DNA of 64,000 bases from Ginsengibacter hankyongi (GTDB lineage: Bacteria; Bacteroidota; Bacteroidia; Chitinophagales; Chitinophagaceae). The stretch spans positions 57,292-121,291 of the forward strand of contig NZ_VYQF01000012.1 in the NCBI RefSeq assembly GCF_008710285.1, written 5' to 3'. Shown here piece by piece: positions 1 to 9,043 of this stretch; position 1 is the first letter of the stretch; every line of letters begins with the position of its first letter. The notes beneath the pieces were generated by a model. It was not told where the DNA came from, searched no databases, and worked only from the letters and a program-made list of their open reading frames with translations. The position numbers and the translations under genes are program-made.

Positions 1-471
1 AACGTGGTACCTTTCTACAAAGATTTTGAAACACTTCAATTGTATATAGAACTGGAACAATTCAGGAGCGGAAATAAATTTGCCTATACGATGAACGCCG
101 ATGAAGAGTTAATGGATGGTGATTATAAAGTACCCCCGCTACTGGTGCAGCCATTTGTTGAAAATGCGATTCATCATGGCTTAATGAATAAATTAATTGG
201 CGAAAGAAATTTAGTAATCAATGCATCTCTGCAAGCAGCCACTATACAGTACATCATAAAAGACGATGGCATTGGCAGGAAAAGAGCACAGGATATAAAA
301 CAGCAAAATAAACCGGAGCACAATTCTTACGGGATAGAAATTTCTTCGCAAAGGATACAATTACATAACCAAAACGGCAGGCAAAACAATATAACGGTTA
401 CTGATCTTTTATGCGATGGACAGGCCGCCGGTACAGAAGTTGCCGTAAACATCAAAATTGACAACCCTTAA
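1..471 (+). CDS. Sensor histidine kinase, LytS/YehU type, C-terminal part (5' partial)
   Basis: This is the C-terminal end of a membrane sensor kinase; the gene starts before the window. The visible 157 residues hold the end of the His_kinase region (ETLQLYIELEQFR) and the ATP-binding HATPase domain with the N-box PPLLVQPFVENAIHHG and the G-box DDGIGRKRA. They align closely by eye with the kinase at 31627-33705. Its stop is followed 10 nt later by the ATG of a LytTR response regulator, so the two form an operon and very probably a cognate pair. Family knowledge: such kinases phosphorylate the receiver Asp of the partner. The stimulus cannot be read from this fragment. Confidence 0.92.
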   Translation, partial: NVVPFYKDFETLQLYIELEQFRSGNKFAYTMNADEELMDGDYKVPPLLVQPFVENAIHHGLMNKLIGERNLVINASLQAATIQYIIKDDGIGRKRAQDIKQQNKPEHNSYGIEISSQRIQLHNQNGRQNNITVTDLLCDGQAAGTEVAVNIKIDNP

Positions 472-481
472 TTTATTCCAT

Positions 482-1228
482 ATGCTACATGCAATACTGG
501 TTGATGATGAAGAAAGCAATGTAAGCTCATTAAAAGAAAAGATAAGCCGTCATTGCCCGGAGTTGAACATCGTTGCGCTTTGCTACAGCGCAGCCGATGC
601 TATTAAAGCAATCAATTCATTACAACCCGATGTGGTTTTTCTCGACATTGAAATGCCGGTGATGAATGGTTTCCTCCTTTTACAAAACTTATCTTTTAAA
701 AATTTTGAGCTGATATTTACAACGGCTTATGACCACTATGCCATTAAAGCCATACGCTTCAGCGCACTGGATTACCTGGTAAAACCTATCGAAATTGAAG
801 AATTAAAAACAGCAGTGGAAAGGGCAACCGAAAAAAGATCCAATATGACATCGGCCCGTCAACTTGAAATCTTACTGGAGAATTTACCCGCCAGGAAAAC
901 AAGCTTTCAAAAAATTGCAGTACCCACTACAGATGGTTTACAATTTATAAAAATTAACGATATTCTTTATCTCGAAGCAAATACGAATTACACCCATCTC
1001 ATCCTCACAGATTCAAGAAAATTTGTTATATGCCAAACCCTTAAAACTTTTGAAGACATATTGCCGCCCGATACGTTTATACGAATCCATAATTCATTTA
1101 TTATTAATAAAAATTTTGCCGAAAAATATATCCGCGGCGAAGGCGGTCAGGTGGTATTAAGTAACGGGATAGTGCTGGATGTGTCCAAACGAAAGAAAGC
1201 GGAGTTTCTAAAAGCTATTGGCCACTGA
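482..1228 (+). CDS. LytTR-family response regulator
   Basis: DNA-binding regulator of 248 residues. The N-terminal receiver domain has the acidic pair in ILVDDEE, the phospho-acceptor Asp at about residue 55 (FLDIEMPVMNG), a conserved Thr (FTTAYDHYA) and Lys (DYLVKPI). The C-terminal half is a LytTR domain with the typical DILYLEANTNYTHLIL and FIRIHNSFIINK blocks. The reading frame is open from a TTG at 458, but the ATG at 482 begins directly with the receiver fold (MLHAILVDDEE) and fits the family. It lies just after the kinase at 1-471 and is probably its output partner. Targets are not visible. Confidence 0.93.
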   Translation: MLHAILVDDEESNVSSLKEKISRHCPELNIVALCYSAADAIKAINSLQPDVVFLDIEMPVMNGFLLLQNLSFKNFELIFTTAYDHYAIKAIRFSALDYLVKPIEIEELKTAVERATEKRSNMTSARQLEILLENLPARKTSFQKIAVPTTDGLQFIKINDILYLEANTNYTHLILTDSRKFVICQTLKTFEDILPPDTFIRIHNSFIINKNFAEKYIRGEGGQVVLSNGIVLDVSKRKKAEFLKAIGH

Positions 1229-1295
1229 AGCGGGGCAAGCTTACAGCATTAGGTACGTATCTTTTTACTGAACGCCCGTTATTAGCAAGCATTCC

Positions 1296-1358
1296 TAACG
1301 CACAAGGGCTATGCGACAAGGCCTTCGCCAGGGAACCTTTCATATGCCCGGACTAAAT
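1296..1358. repeat. Dispersed 63-bp repeat, copy 1
   Basis: This intergenic stretch matches 15844-15906 over its length, with blocks such as TAACGCACAAGG, CTATGCGACAA, GGAAC and GGACTAAA in the same order and strand. A shorter, weaker relative lies near 23517-23550. It sits between convergent genes (regulator on +, transporter on -). No ORF or RNA family was recognised in it; it may be an end-remnant of a mobile unit. Confidence 0.6.
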
Positions 1359-1427
1359 AACGTTATAAACAACATTTAACCGTAACCGTTAGTTAAGTCA
1401 ATTTGGAAAGCTACCAGGAAAGTTTTA

Positions 1428-2465
1428 TTAATTATGCGCCTGTTGCTCAATATATAATTTATCTACTACTGTCATTATGATGGCAACAACCGGTACTGCC
1501 AGTAATACGCCCCAAAAACCTGCCAGCAAACCCATCGCTACCTGTGCAAAAATGGTAAGTACAGGCGGTATATTCAACATTTTTTGTTGAATTAATGGTT
1601 GCGTTACCGCACTTTGAATTACCTGCACAAATGTGTACATGCCCAAAACTATAAGTGCCGTCGCGGGGCTAATAGTAAGCCCCAGCAGGCCCGCAGGAAT
1701 TAACGCTATTAACGGCCCGAAGTTCGGAATGAAATTTAATATGCCTGCCATAACCGCCAGTGTAAGCACCAACGGCATTCCAATGATCCACAGGCCGACA
1801 CCCGTAAGCACCGCGATAAAAAAGAAACCAAATATCTCTCCCTTTAGCCAGTTTTTTAAAACGCCATTTATGTCATTTAACAAAGCTTCACCTTTTTCTT
1901 TCGCTTTCGGCGGCAGCAACTTAATGAAACCTTTTTTATAAATAGAAGGTGTAGCAGTAAAAAACGCAGCCATCAAAAGAACTATATACAGGTCGCTTAA
2001 AATCCCAAAGCCTGATGAAAAGAATTTTGTTGCAACAGCCATCGTTTTTTCAGTAGTGCCGGAAGATTTCATATAATCCAGTATTTTACCTCCTATGGCT
2101 GTGCTGTCCATTTTACTTTCTGCGCTCCTGATAGTTTTTGGCAAAGTATCAGACAATTGCGATACCTGGCTTTGCAACCTCGCCCCTGTAAACCAGAAAA
2201 AAGCAACCATCAAAAGCACATTGAAGGTAATGGCAATAGCAAGGCTCCATCCATTTGATAAATGTAGTTTCCTGCGGATGATATTAGCCGAGCCATGAAA
2301 ATAAATGGCAATTAATATCCCGGCAAGCGCAAGAAGCAACACACTGAACAAAGTTTTGAACAGGAGAAAAAAAACCAGGAAGGTTAATGCAATGCCACCC
2401 GTGATCCACACCTTTTTAATTAATAAGGACTGGTCAACATGATTGCTTAATTTTTCTTCGGCCAT
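1428..2465 (-). CDS. AI-2E family transporter (PerM/YdiK-like)
   Basis: A 345-residue integral membrane protein of the AI-2E exporter family (PF01594). Visible features: a paired hydrophobic block near residues 18-55, a third near 75-95, an amphipathic middle region, then the family signature in the C-terminal half, GILNFIPNFGPLIALIPAG, and a final hydrophobic hairpin (GLLAGFWGVLLAVPVVAI). Length fits the family. Family members are proposed exporters of autoinducer-2 or other small solutes, but many are uncharacterised, so the substrate here is unknown. It is a single gene with no same-strand neighbour close by. ATG start at 2465. Confidence 0.9.
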   Translation of the reverse strand: MAEEKLSNHVDQSLLIKKVWITGGIALTFLVFFLLFKTLFSVLLLALAGILIAIYFHGSANIIRRKLHLSNGWSLAIAITFNVLLMVAFFWFTGARLQSQVSQLSDTLPKTIRSAESKMDSTAIGGKILDYMKSSGTTEKTMAVATKFFSSGFGILSDLYIVLLMAAFFTATPSIYKKGFIKLLPPKAKEKGEALLNDINGVLKNWLKGEIFGFFFIAVLTGVGLWIIGMPLVLTLAVMAGILNFIPNFGPLIALIPAGLLGLTISPATALIVLGMYTFVQVIQSAVTQPLIQQKMLNIPPVLTIFAQVAMGLLAGFWGVLLAVPVVAIIMTVVDKLYIEQQAHN

Positions 2466-2965
2466 TAAAAGAGGGTTTTAAAATAAGATGAATAAAAGGC
2501 TTAGCATAAAATGTACCCAATTATATCCAAATAGCGGTAAATTATTTCTACGAAGCTAAAAATGCCTCTTTCCTGCAGGACGAACGCACCCGGCACCTGG
2601 TGACATAAATCCCTAGCTGGAGCTAAATGAGTTTATCCGAAAGCGAGGCTATCCGAAGTTTGCAATAGTTACAAACTCGGCATAGCCGGGAATTGTAAAT
2701 TATATTATTAGCGATTAAGATCACTATAAAGCATGTACGAAAACTGACTGCAAAACATTCGGGGTAGCATCCCGCCCATGAGCCGGAAAAACTACAGCCT
2801 AAAACGGGCAGCTGTTTTATTATATATTAACCACTGTTAGAACCGCTATACATAAGACCTAAATGTCGCTCGCTATTACAGGCCGTGCAAAAAACCTGAA
2901 TAAAAATTAATTATAAATATCCAAACCTTACAGGTATAAGACTATTAGGGTTTTGTCTGTTGTAA
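2466..2965. other. Gene-free stretch of 500 bp
   Basis: No ORF with coding character was found on either strand. The only clear structure is the hairpin at 2648-2686. The stretch lies between the AI-2E gene and a decayed epimerase gene and is probably decaying DNA. Confidence 0.5.
2648..2686. repeat. Orphan REP-like palindrome
   Basis: Imperfect hairpin: GCTATCCGAAGTTTG (2648-2662) pairs with CAAACTCGGCATAGC (2672-2686) around a 9-nt loop. There is no T-run after either arm, so it does not look like a terminator. Its size resembles the REP palindromes elsewhere in the window but the sequence is different. It could be an isolated copy of another REP family. Confidence 0.5.
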
Positions 2966-3400
2966 TCACTTTTTGACATAGAGTGTTTTAGATAAATCTT
3001 TTATGCCGGCTTCGTAACTCATAGCTTTGTAATTAAATTTGTTCTCAAATTTGATTGATTCAAAATAATAATCCTTGTCGTACTGATAGTACATTTCAAC
3101 AGACTCCTTCACAACTTTTTTAAAAAGACCAAACGAACGCAACATTAAGTTATTAATAGAACTGTATGCAGGCTTAACATTGTATACTTATGCCGCCAAT
3201 TGTATCAGCTGTTCACCCGTTAAAGCTTTGGCAGTAGGTAAATGCCATAACTGGTTGTCAGCTTCTGTATGTTGCCCTAATATAGCAAGCCCTTTGCCCA
3301 GATCCGGAACATAAGAAAAACTATGCAGCTTTTTTGCATTACCTACCCATTGTGCTTTTTGCCCTTTTGAAATTTATCCAATACCATCAAGCAGAACCTT
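2966..3400 (-). pseudogene. NAD-dependent epimerase (SDR family), C-terminal remnant
   Basis: Read on the minus strand in one frame, about 140 codons give clear epimerase sequence: GQKAQWVGNAKKLHSFSYVP, then DLGKGLAILGQHTEADNQLW, then HLPTAKALTGEQLIQLAA. After an in-frame TAA at 3188-3190 it continues with VYNVKPAYSSINNLMLRSFG and ends at TGA 2966-2968. A second in-frame TAA lies upstream, just before ISKGQKA. The N-terminal NAD-binding half (GxxGxxG) is not found. The gene is therefore truncated and carries at least two stops. Related SDR epimerases act on nucleotide sugars or similar substrates. The remnant is unlikely to be functional. Confidence 0.75.
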
Positions 3401-3477
3401 TACCCTGGCGAAAAAAGGCAAAGGTTTAAAACAGACCGCTCCACGCGGTATTACCTAACGAGAAGTTGAACAAATAT

Positions 3478-3657
3478 TTACTCTTCTGACATAGCTACCT
3501 TTTTAGCTTTGGCAAACACATCTGTAACATGGTGGGAGTGCGGCTCAGGCTCTGTGCTATCGTTTAGGTCATCATTTACAGTTATTGATTTTTTATAAAG
3601 AGCATATATCAAAAAACTCAGAGCGAGTGTTGCAGTAAATACGGATAATCTTTTCAT
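3478..3657 (-). CDS. Small single-pass membrane or secreted protein
   Basis: A 59-residue protein starting at the ATG at 3657 (MKRLSVFTATLALSFLIYAL), which gives one N-terminal hydrophobic segment. The longer in-frame extension to 3699 adds residues without a signal-like profile and was not used. The rest is a short polar tail with acidic and His residues (DSTEPEPHSHHVTDVF). No family was recognised. The sequence is short, so coding status rests on the plausible signal or anchor sequence. Confidence 0.45.
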   Translation of the reverse strand: MKRLSVFTATLALSFLIYALYKKSITVNDDLNDSTEPEPHSHHVTDVFAKAKKVAMSEE

Positions 3658-3748
3658 AGTCTTTATTTTAAACCATACAATTGATATGCCAGCATGCAAC
3701 TGAAAATTAAATTCGCAGAAACTGGCACGTATTTTATGTTTTATAATT

Positions 3749-5494
3749 ATGCGCTTACCGGGCTTCTATAAAAAGTTTATCGTTGTGTTTTCTGTGGTTT
3801 TGTTCATTATCATTTCTGCTTACGTCTACACCAGGTATAATTTTTTGAAAGCAAAAAATTTCAAGCCCGATCAATCCAGGGCTAAAAATATATTAGACTT
3901 AAGACCGGCAATAATTGCCAAACTGCAACAAGTGGTGAAAGACGGTTCAGACGGCTTATATGTTTTATCCATTCAAAAATTAGGTATTGATGTACTTGCT
4001 GCAAAACTTGACGCGGCGAATGCAAGCATTACAGTTGACACAGTGGCGATGCTGCAACTTGATAAACTAAAAAAGCTTCCTGATGATATTTTTAAAATAA
4101 AATTTGCCAGCCTGCATATTGACGGAATCGGCCTTGAAGATTTGATCAATAAAAAACACATTGCTATAAGCGCAATTTATTGCAACAGCCCGCTCATTGA
4201 AGTATATCATAAGAACCGGACCTATAACAAAGCTATAAGAAAAGCAAGCGATACGTTATCGTTATACCGCCGCATAAAAGGTCAGGCAACATCAATTGTA
4301 ATTGGTAAAATTAACATTGGGAAAGGTACATTTATTAATCATAACCTTGACAAAAAGCCGCACCTCACACAATTTAATGTTCTTTCAATTGTTATGAAAG
4401 ATTTGCTGATAGACAGTACTACACAGTATGATACCAACAGGTTCCTGTTTACAAAGTACACGGCTATTGAATGCAATAATTATTTTTTTCGCACCCCCGA
4501 CAGTTTATATTTTTTTAAAATCGGTTCAATACAGGTTTCAGGCGAACAACATAAAATTATTGCCACAGATGTGGAATTGACACCCCGTGGCAATAAACGG
4601 CAATTTGAAAGCAGGTTATCAGTAAGAAAAGTGATGCTTCACTTAACTTTTCCTAAAATTGCGCTTAGCAATATTAACTGGTGGTCTATGATAAATCGTG
4701 AAAGATTTATAGCAAAAGAGGCAACTATTAATCATGGAAGTTTTTATGTGTACCTCGACAGATCTTTACCATTTGGGCCTTTTAAAATAAATAATTTTCC
4801 ACAGCAGGTTTTAATGAATATACCTGTTCCTGTATCTGTAAGAAAACTCACCCTTCATCACCTTGATGTGTCTCTTGAAGAATTCAACCCTGATAGTAAG
4901 GAATCGGGAACCACATTTTTTGATGACATAAATGGAACCGCAGAGAATATCTCAAACGTACGTGCAGAAATAAAAAAAGCGCGGTATCTCACTGTCAACG
5001 CAAAGAGCTTATTCATGCATAAAATTCCCATGGCTGCTAAGTTCAGGTTCGATCTTTCAAGGTATCGGACAGGAGAATTTACAGCGGATATATTTATGGA
5101 TACACTGAATAATACAATTGTAAATCCCATTGCAAAACCACTCGGGCTTTTTAATGTAAGAACCGGGCAAATGCAGACAGGCTTTGCGCATTTGGAAGGA
5201 AATGATTTTACCATTAAGGGAACAGTTGCATTAAATTACACCAATCTTCATATCGATCCGCTTAAAAAAAATAAGAATAATGGCGGTAAGTTAAAAAAGA
5301 AAACATTTACTGGTTTATTTGCAAATATCTTCTTAATAAAAAATTCAAATCCGGGAAAAGGAAATGACCTGCGCAAACCAACTTTTTCTGTGTCGAGGGG
5401 AAAGCATTCCAATTTCATTAGCTTTATCTGGTTTTCTATTCTTACAGGAATTTTAAAAACGATAGGTATACCTGTGAAGCTCGTATTGAACTAG
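3749..5494 (+). CDS. Large membrane-anchored protein, AsmA/DUF748-like
   Basis: A 581-residue protein with one N-terminal transmembrane helix (residues about 10-28) followed by a long extracytoplasmic region rich in alternating beta-strand patterns. Segments such as LQLDKLKKLPDDIFKIKFAS and LTLHHLDVSLEEFNP look like the repeated strands of AsmA-like lipid-transfer or membrane-biogenesis proteins. The C-terminus (KHSNFISFIWFSILTGILKT) resembles the end of Bacteroidota proteins with DUF748-like regions. This is judged by eye; no profile search was run. It stands alone on the + strand. A role in envelope assembly is inference only. Confidence 0.72.
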   Translation: MRLPGFYKKFIVVFSVVLFIIISAYVYTRYNFLKAKNFKPDQSRAKNILDLRPAIIAKLQQVVKDGSDGLYVLSIQKLGIDVLAAKLDAANASITVDTVAMLQLDKLKKLPDDIFKIKFASLHIDGIGLEDLINKKHIAISAIYCNSPLIEVYHKNRTYNKAIRKASDTLSLYRRIKGQATSIVIGKINIGKGTFINHNLDKKPHLTQFNVLSIVMKDLLIDSTTQYDTNRFLFTKYTAIECNNYFFRTPDSLYFFKIGSIQVSGEQHKIIATDVELTPRGNKRQFESRLSVRKVMLHLTFPKIALSNINWWSMINRERFIAKEATINHGSFYVYLDRSLPFGPFKINNFPQQVLMNIPVPVSVRKLTLHHLDVSLEEFNPDSKESGTTFFDDINGTAENISNVRAEIKKARYLTVNAKSLFMHKIPMAAKFRFDLSRYRTGEFTADIFMDTLNNTIVNPIAKPLGLFNVRTGQMQTGFAHLEGNDFTIKGTVALNYTNLHIDPLKKNKNNGGKLKKKTFTGLFANIFLIKNSNPGKGNDLRKPTFSVSRGKHSNFISFIWFSILTGILKTIGIPVKLVLN

Positions 5495-5667
5495 TAAAGC
5501 TCATCATAAAAACTGTGTATTAAGAAAATCTTATTCTTAATATTATTTTGTCTGATGACAGCATTCCCCGGTCAGTCGTACTATTGAAATATTGTGATTG
5601 CGGGTAAGCTTTAAAAAAGATTTGGAAAACTAAAGGCAGGGATTTTTTTTGCATGGTATGAAACAGT

Positions 5668-6303
5668 TTATAATATTCGTAAAACAAATATGAAGTAAAT
5701 GGCGGCGCCAAAGCCCAATATCAAAACAAACCATCCCCAACGGTATCGTTCTCTTATTTTAAACCACATGATCCAGCTGCTTATGCATAATAATAAAAGC
5801 CCTGTCGCTATTCCATCCATAGATAATCTCCATATATCAGTAATTATCCAGTTAGGCTGCCTGCCAGGATTGTTTTTATCAACTCCATTGAATGAATGAA
5901 GGGTGCGTATTTTACCTGCTAAATTGTATTGCAGCTCTTTTTGAGTACAAACACCGGTTATAAAGTTTACTTCCATGTTTCTAACCTCACCTGGTTTCGA
6001 CACGCGGAAATAGATACTATCCGGCCACATTTTCACATCGCTTATTTCACCTGCAATTTTAAGCTGAGACATAATATCTTTCAACCTGGTACTACTGTCG
6101 CTGCTGGTTGAAGCATGAATGGGCGTTACTATTTGAGTTTCTTTTCTTTTATCCCAGAAGTTGGATATTTTCCAATCTCCGTGGTTTAGGAGAAGGCCTG
6201 AAAAAGAAAATAACCAAATAAATAAAAGCAAAAACAGGCCAAGATGAATATGTACCTTCCTGCCCCAGAAATTCAGCTCTTTAGATAATCTTTGAGATTG
6301 CAT
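5668..6303 (-). CDS. PepSY domain-containing membrane protein
   Basis: From the ATG at 6303 the protein has 211 residues (MQSQRLSKELNFWGRKVHIH). The helix HLGLFLLLFIWLFSFSGLLL with the following NHG is typical of PepSY-associated TM proteins. A PepSY-like extracytoplasmic segment follows, with SDVKMWPDSIYFRVSKPGEV and HSFNGVDKNNPGRQPNWIIT, then two C-terminal helices. The longer frame to 6360 overlaps the upstream gene and was rejected; the chosen start lies 16 nt after that gene's stop. Family members are often linked to iron uptake or reductase function, but no TonB receptor is seen nearby. Confidence 0.85.
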   Translation of the reverse strand: MQSQRLSKELNFWGRKVHIHLGLFLLLFIWLFSFSGLLLNHGDWKISNFWDKRKETQIVTPIHASTSSDSSTRLKDIMSQLKIAGEISDVKMWPDSIYFRVSKPGEVRNMEVNFITGVCTQKELQYNLAGKIRTLHSFNGVDKNNPGRQPNWIITDIWRLSMDGIATGLLLLCISSWIMWFKIRERYRWGWFVLILGFGAAIYFIFVLRIL

Positions 6304-6319
6304 ATTATCGGCTAGCGGC

Positions 6320-6925
6320 TTAAAAAATGAATAATAAAATACTAATAAAGAACAACACACCCAAAGCGATGGCGTACAATCCTATAACTCTTTCTGCTTT
6401 TAACATATACCACAAAAAAACTCCGCTAAACGTCAGGAACAGGAGTACATAAACTACTGCATCCGTTAATATTCGCCAGATTTTTAAGAATACCGAATTG
6501 CCACGAATACTTGCGTTATGCGGGCCAGGCATTGAGTGTAAATATGTAGTGGCTCGCAGCGTGCCTTCCTGTTTCCGGGTAATTAATACACTATCATTAA
6601 TTGTGTTTACGGCAATAAAAGTTTTTAGCCCGGGCTTGTTTACCGGGAAAGAAATAGAACTGTCCGATTTAGAAATAAAATCTATTTCTCCGTTAATATT
6701 CAGTTTTCTGATGATTGCTTTAGCTGTTTGCAGATCAGTAGAATCATAAGGAATTTTGTCCAACTTTGTTTTTACGGTCGGCGGGTTTTGAACCGGGTTA
6801 AGCCGGTTTATAAGCCCCGGATGGTTAAAAATTATTACGCTAATACTAAAGATGAGTACAAACGGACTGATAAATAAACCAAAGTATAAGTGAAGCGTAC
6901 GAACGGAAGGGTAATATTTTTTCAT
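6320..6925 (-). CDS. PepSY-associated TM protein
   Basis: A 201-residue protein with N-terminal MKKYYPSVRTLHLYFGLFIS, a helix ending in NHPG, a soluble middle region, a conserved HSMPGPHNASIRGN stretch and two C-terminal helices. It has the same layout as its downstream neighbour at 5668-6303 and both appear to be halves of one heterodimeric or duplicated PepSY system. The two are on the minus strand 16 nt apart, so they form an operon with this gene first. Redox or metal-related transport is the usual family context; it is not shown here. Confidence 0.83.
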   Translation of the reverse strand: MKKYYPSVRTLHLYFGLFISPFVLIFSISVIIFNHPGLINRLNPVQNPPTVKTKLDKIPYDSTDLQTAKAIIRKLNINGEIDFISKSDSSISFPVNKPGLKTFIAVNTINDSVLITRKQEGTLRATTYLHSMPGPHNASIRGNSVFLKIWRILTDAVVYVLLFLTFSGVFLWYMLKAERVIGLYAIALGVLFFISILLFIF

Positions 6926-7221
6926 ACTATTGGAGCTATGAGGTAAGGTCTTTTAAGGCGCAACTGCACATTTATGCAGGCGTGGAAGTAAACTTTCGTT
7001 TGTCCGTAACCATTGTCAAATTTATAAGTAAAAGTCCATTGTTAGTAAAGCCTTACCCTTTTTGGCCGTTGTGTCTTGTCGGTCGATAAATAGGTGTCAA
7101 CTAAAAGCTTAATCATTTTAACAAGTTCTTTGTTCATATACCTGTAGTTCTTCCAGGTTGTGCAAATGCTTTTGATGAGCGTTCGTGCTTTTTTGTTTCA
7201 GGTATCTAACGGGATGATATT
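6926..7221. other. Intergenic 300 bp, no gene seen
   Basis: This gap between two minus-strand genes has no ORF of coding character. The stretch 6950-7065 has weak similarity (TTTATGCAGG, GTGGAA, CCGTAACC) to the attC-like element at 11589-11780 and has complementary ends GGTAAGG...CCTTACC. The match is too weak to call an element. Confidence 0.4.
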
Positions 7222-7716
7222 CTATTTTGCTGCCGGCATACTCGTACTTCCAATGTCACGATATAACTTCCACTCTCCATTCCGGTTTTCCCACACTACA
7301 ACGTATTTGCCTTTATCAAGTAATGATTTCGATCCATCTTTTATTTCATAGTTGCCCGTTTCAATTATGAATGTGGGACTCCCCGTAATATCAGTAGTTG
7401 AAAAGGTCATTTCTTTTATGCCCATGCGTATTGCAGCGCCCCAGGCATTAAGAATATCTTTACCTTTTACAGCTTCGCTATTGTCCAGCAAAAGCTCAGC
7501 ATCGGGCCAGTAGTGAGATGCTAATGCAGCAGAGTCACCCGAGGCAATTTGTTCGGAAAATTTCGCATTGATACTATCCACGAAAGACTTTGCCCATTTT
7601 TTATCCAGGGTTGAGCTTTCAACTTTCTCGCCGGGCGCTTTTTCTGAATTGTTTGAATTACAGGAAAACAAGCTACAGCAATTCAATGCCACAAAAATTA
7701 ATAATGTTGGACGCAT
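7222..7716 (-). CDS. SnoaL/DUF4440-like lipoprotein
   Basis: A 164-residue protein starting at the ATG at 7716, which gives a lipoprotein signal with a Cys after LNCCSLFS (lipobox-like). The mature part matches the NTF2/SnoaL fold pattern of DUF4440 proteins: FVDSINAKFSEQIASGDSAA, LASHYWPDAELL, VKGKDILNAW, and the final strands KYVVVWENRNGEWKLYRDIG. Such proteins are small alpha+beta barrels that bind ligands or act as hydrolase-like enzymes; no substrate can be named. The longer frame to 7794 runs into the attC-like element at 7748-7801 and was not used. Confidence 0.83.
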   Translation of the reverse strand: MRPTLLIFVALNCCSLFSCNSNNSEKAPGEKVESSTLDKKWAKSFVDSINAKFSEQIASGDSAALASHYWPDAELLLDNSEAVKGKDILNAWGAAIRMGIKEMTFSTTDITGSPTFIIETGNYEIKDGSKSLLDKGKYVVVWENRNGEWKLYRDIGSTSMPAAK

Positions 7717-7747
7717 ATTATCTGTTTTAAAATTAAACCGTTTGTAC

Positions 7748-7801
7748 GCTAGGGTATTGCGGCTATTCTGAATTTTATATCGTTTAGCCCGCAACGTTAG
7801 C
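7748..7801 (-). repeat. Short attC-like inverted repeat
   Basis: The 54-bp stretch has imperfectly complementary ends: GCTAGGGTATTGCGGCTA on the plus strand and, from the other end, GCTAACGTTGCGGGCTA on the minus strand. Read toward the gene at 7222-7716, the side next to it (GCAATACCCTAGCG) resembles the ends of the larger cassette elements (GCAATACCCAGCGTTAGC near 17211). It lies 31 nt before that gene's start codon. It is a possible recombination-site remnant; the evidence is only similarity by eye. Confidence 0.4.
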
Positions 7802-8093
7802 CCAATTGAAAATTATCGATGAAGATATATAGAAAAATTCAATAATGAAAGTTTGCCGGATTGCTGTTGATAGCATTACAAAAGATGAGGATTTGCAAAT
7901 CTGCCAGCATAGAAGCAAGCTTTGACGGTATTTGAAAATTGTCAGCTCTTAACCGGTGCTAATTCATAAATAAAGGGTCATTGTTTATTCGATTGCCGGG
8001 CGTTTTTCATCGCCTGAAACTTAGCGTACAAAAAATTGAGAATATATTCGCTGCGCCACCGTTTTGCCACTGCACTTTCGGGCCCCATTATCC

Positions 8094-9032
8094 TTAATTA
8101 GTATTATTTTCGAGAAAAGCATTTATAATTTCATAGAAATGTTTGGACTGCTCGATTTCAGGGAAATGTCCTGATTGATATATCCCTGCAACAATTGCCT
8201 TCGGGAACGCCCGTAAATATTGACTCAATGTGGTTAGACCAATCGGGTCGTTAAAGCCAAAAACAATTAAGGAGGCCCCATGATATTTGCGATCTTTTTC
8301 AATTGGAATAAACTTTTTTGAAAAGCTTGTCAACATCAATTCGTGCATTAAATCATTTCTATTTCCCTTTCGGCGTTGCAGAAACACTTTATTCCAGTTT
8401 GAGGTATCGTACAACAAGGGAGCCATAACTATCTTCTCTAATTCGTATTTAGCTTTCAGCGAATCTCGTTTAATTATATCCGGCCTACTCCAATAATCAT
8501 ATTGGCTCGTATCACACAACTGGTTTTTGCTGTCGAAATTAATTTGGACGGCTGAAGCCATTGACGAATCTAACGGGCCACCATCAACAGAAATAAATGA
8601 CTGCACATTTCCAGGATAGCATGCAATGTACGCAGCACCTAACATGCTTCCCCAAGAGTGACCATACATATTCAATTTCAAAACTTTCAAATGTTTTCTT
8701 AATAGTTCAATGTCTTCTATTGCCTGCTCAATGTTTATGGTTGAACTGTCCATTGGTTTTGTCCATGACTTACCGGTCCCTCTTTGATCAAATAAAATAG
8801 CCTGGTATTTTTTGCTTAGTGCTAATGCAACGTCGTCTTCTGCATGAGAGGCCTGCCCGGGGCCACCGCTTAATATGATGATGGGCTTTCCGCTGCCATA
8901 AATGTAATAATACAAAACAGCATCGTTCAATACTATTGAATCAGTTTTTTGACAAAATGAGTACTCTGAAATGGCGGCTAAAAAAATCAAAATCAGAAGC
9001 CGGGCCTTTGTCAGATGATTGAAAAAGTTCAT
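8094..9032 (-). CDS. Secreted alpha/beta hydrolase (proline iminopeptidase-like)
   Basis: A 312-residue enzyme with an N-terminal signal segment (LLILIFLAAISEYSF). The alpha/beta hydrolase fold is shown by ILSGGPGQASH (oxyanion region), FDQRGTGKSW, the nucleophile elbow YGHSWGSMLG, and a late catalytic His in YQSGHFPEIEQ; the acid is probably the Asp in GFNDPIG. The GGPG and DQRGTGKS blocks are typical of prolyl aminopeptidase-like members. It lies 11 nt after the gene at 9044-9991 on the same strand, so both are probably co-transcribed. The substrate is unknown; peptide or ester bonds are likely. Confidence 0.88.
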   Translation of the reverse strand: MNFFNHLTKARLLILIFLAAISEYSFCQKTDSIVLNDAVLYYYIYGSGKPIIILSGGPGQASHAEDDVALALSKKYQAILFDQRGTGKSWTKPMDSSTINIEQAIEDIELLRKHLKVLKLNMYGHSWGSMLGAAYIACYPGNVQSFISVDGGPLDSSMASAVQINFDSKNQLCDTSQYDYWSRPDIIKRDSLKAKYELEKIVMAPLLYDTSNWNKVFLQRRKGNRNDLMHELMLTSFSKKFIPIEKDRKYHGASLIVFGFNDPIGLTTLSQYLRAFPKAIVAGIYQSGHFPEIEQSKHFYEIINAFLENNTN

Positions 9033-9043
9033 TGTTTAAGAAT

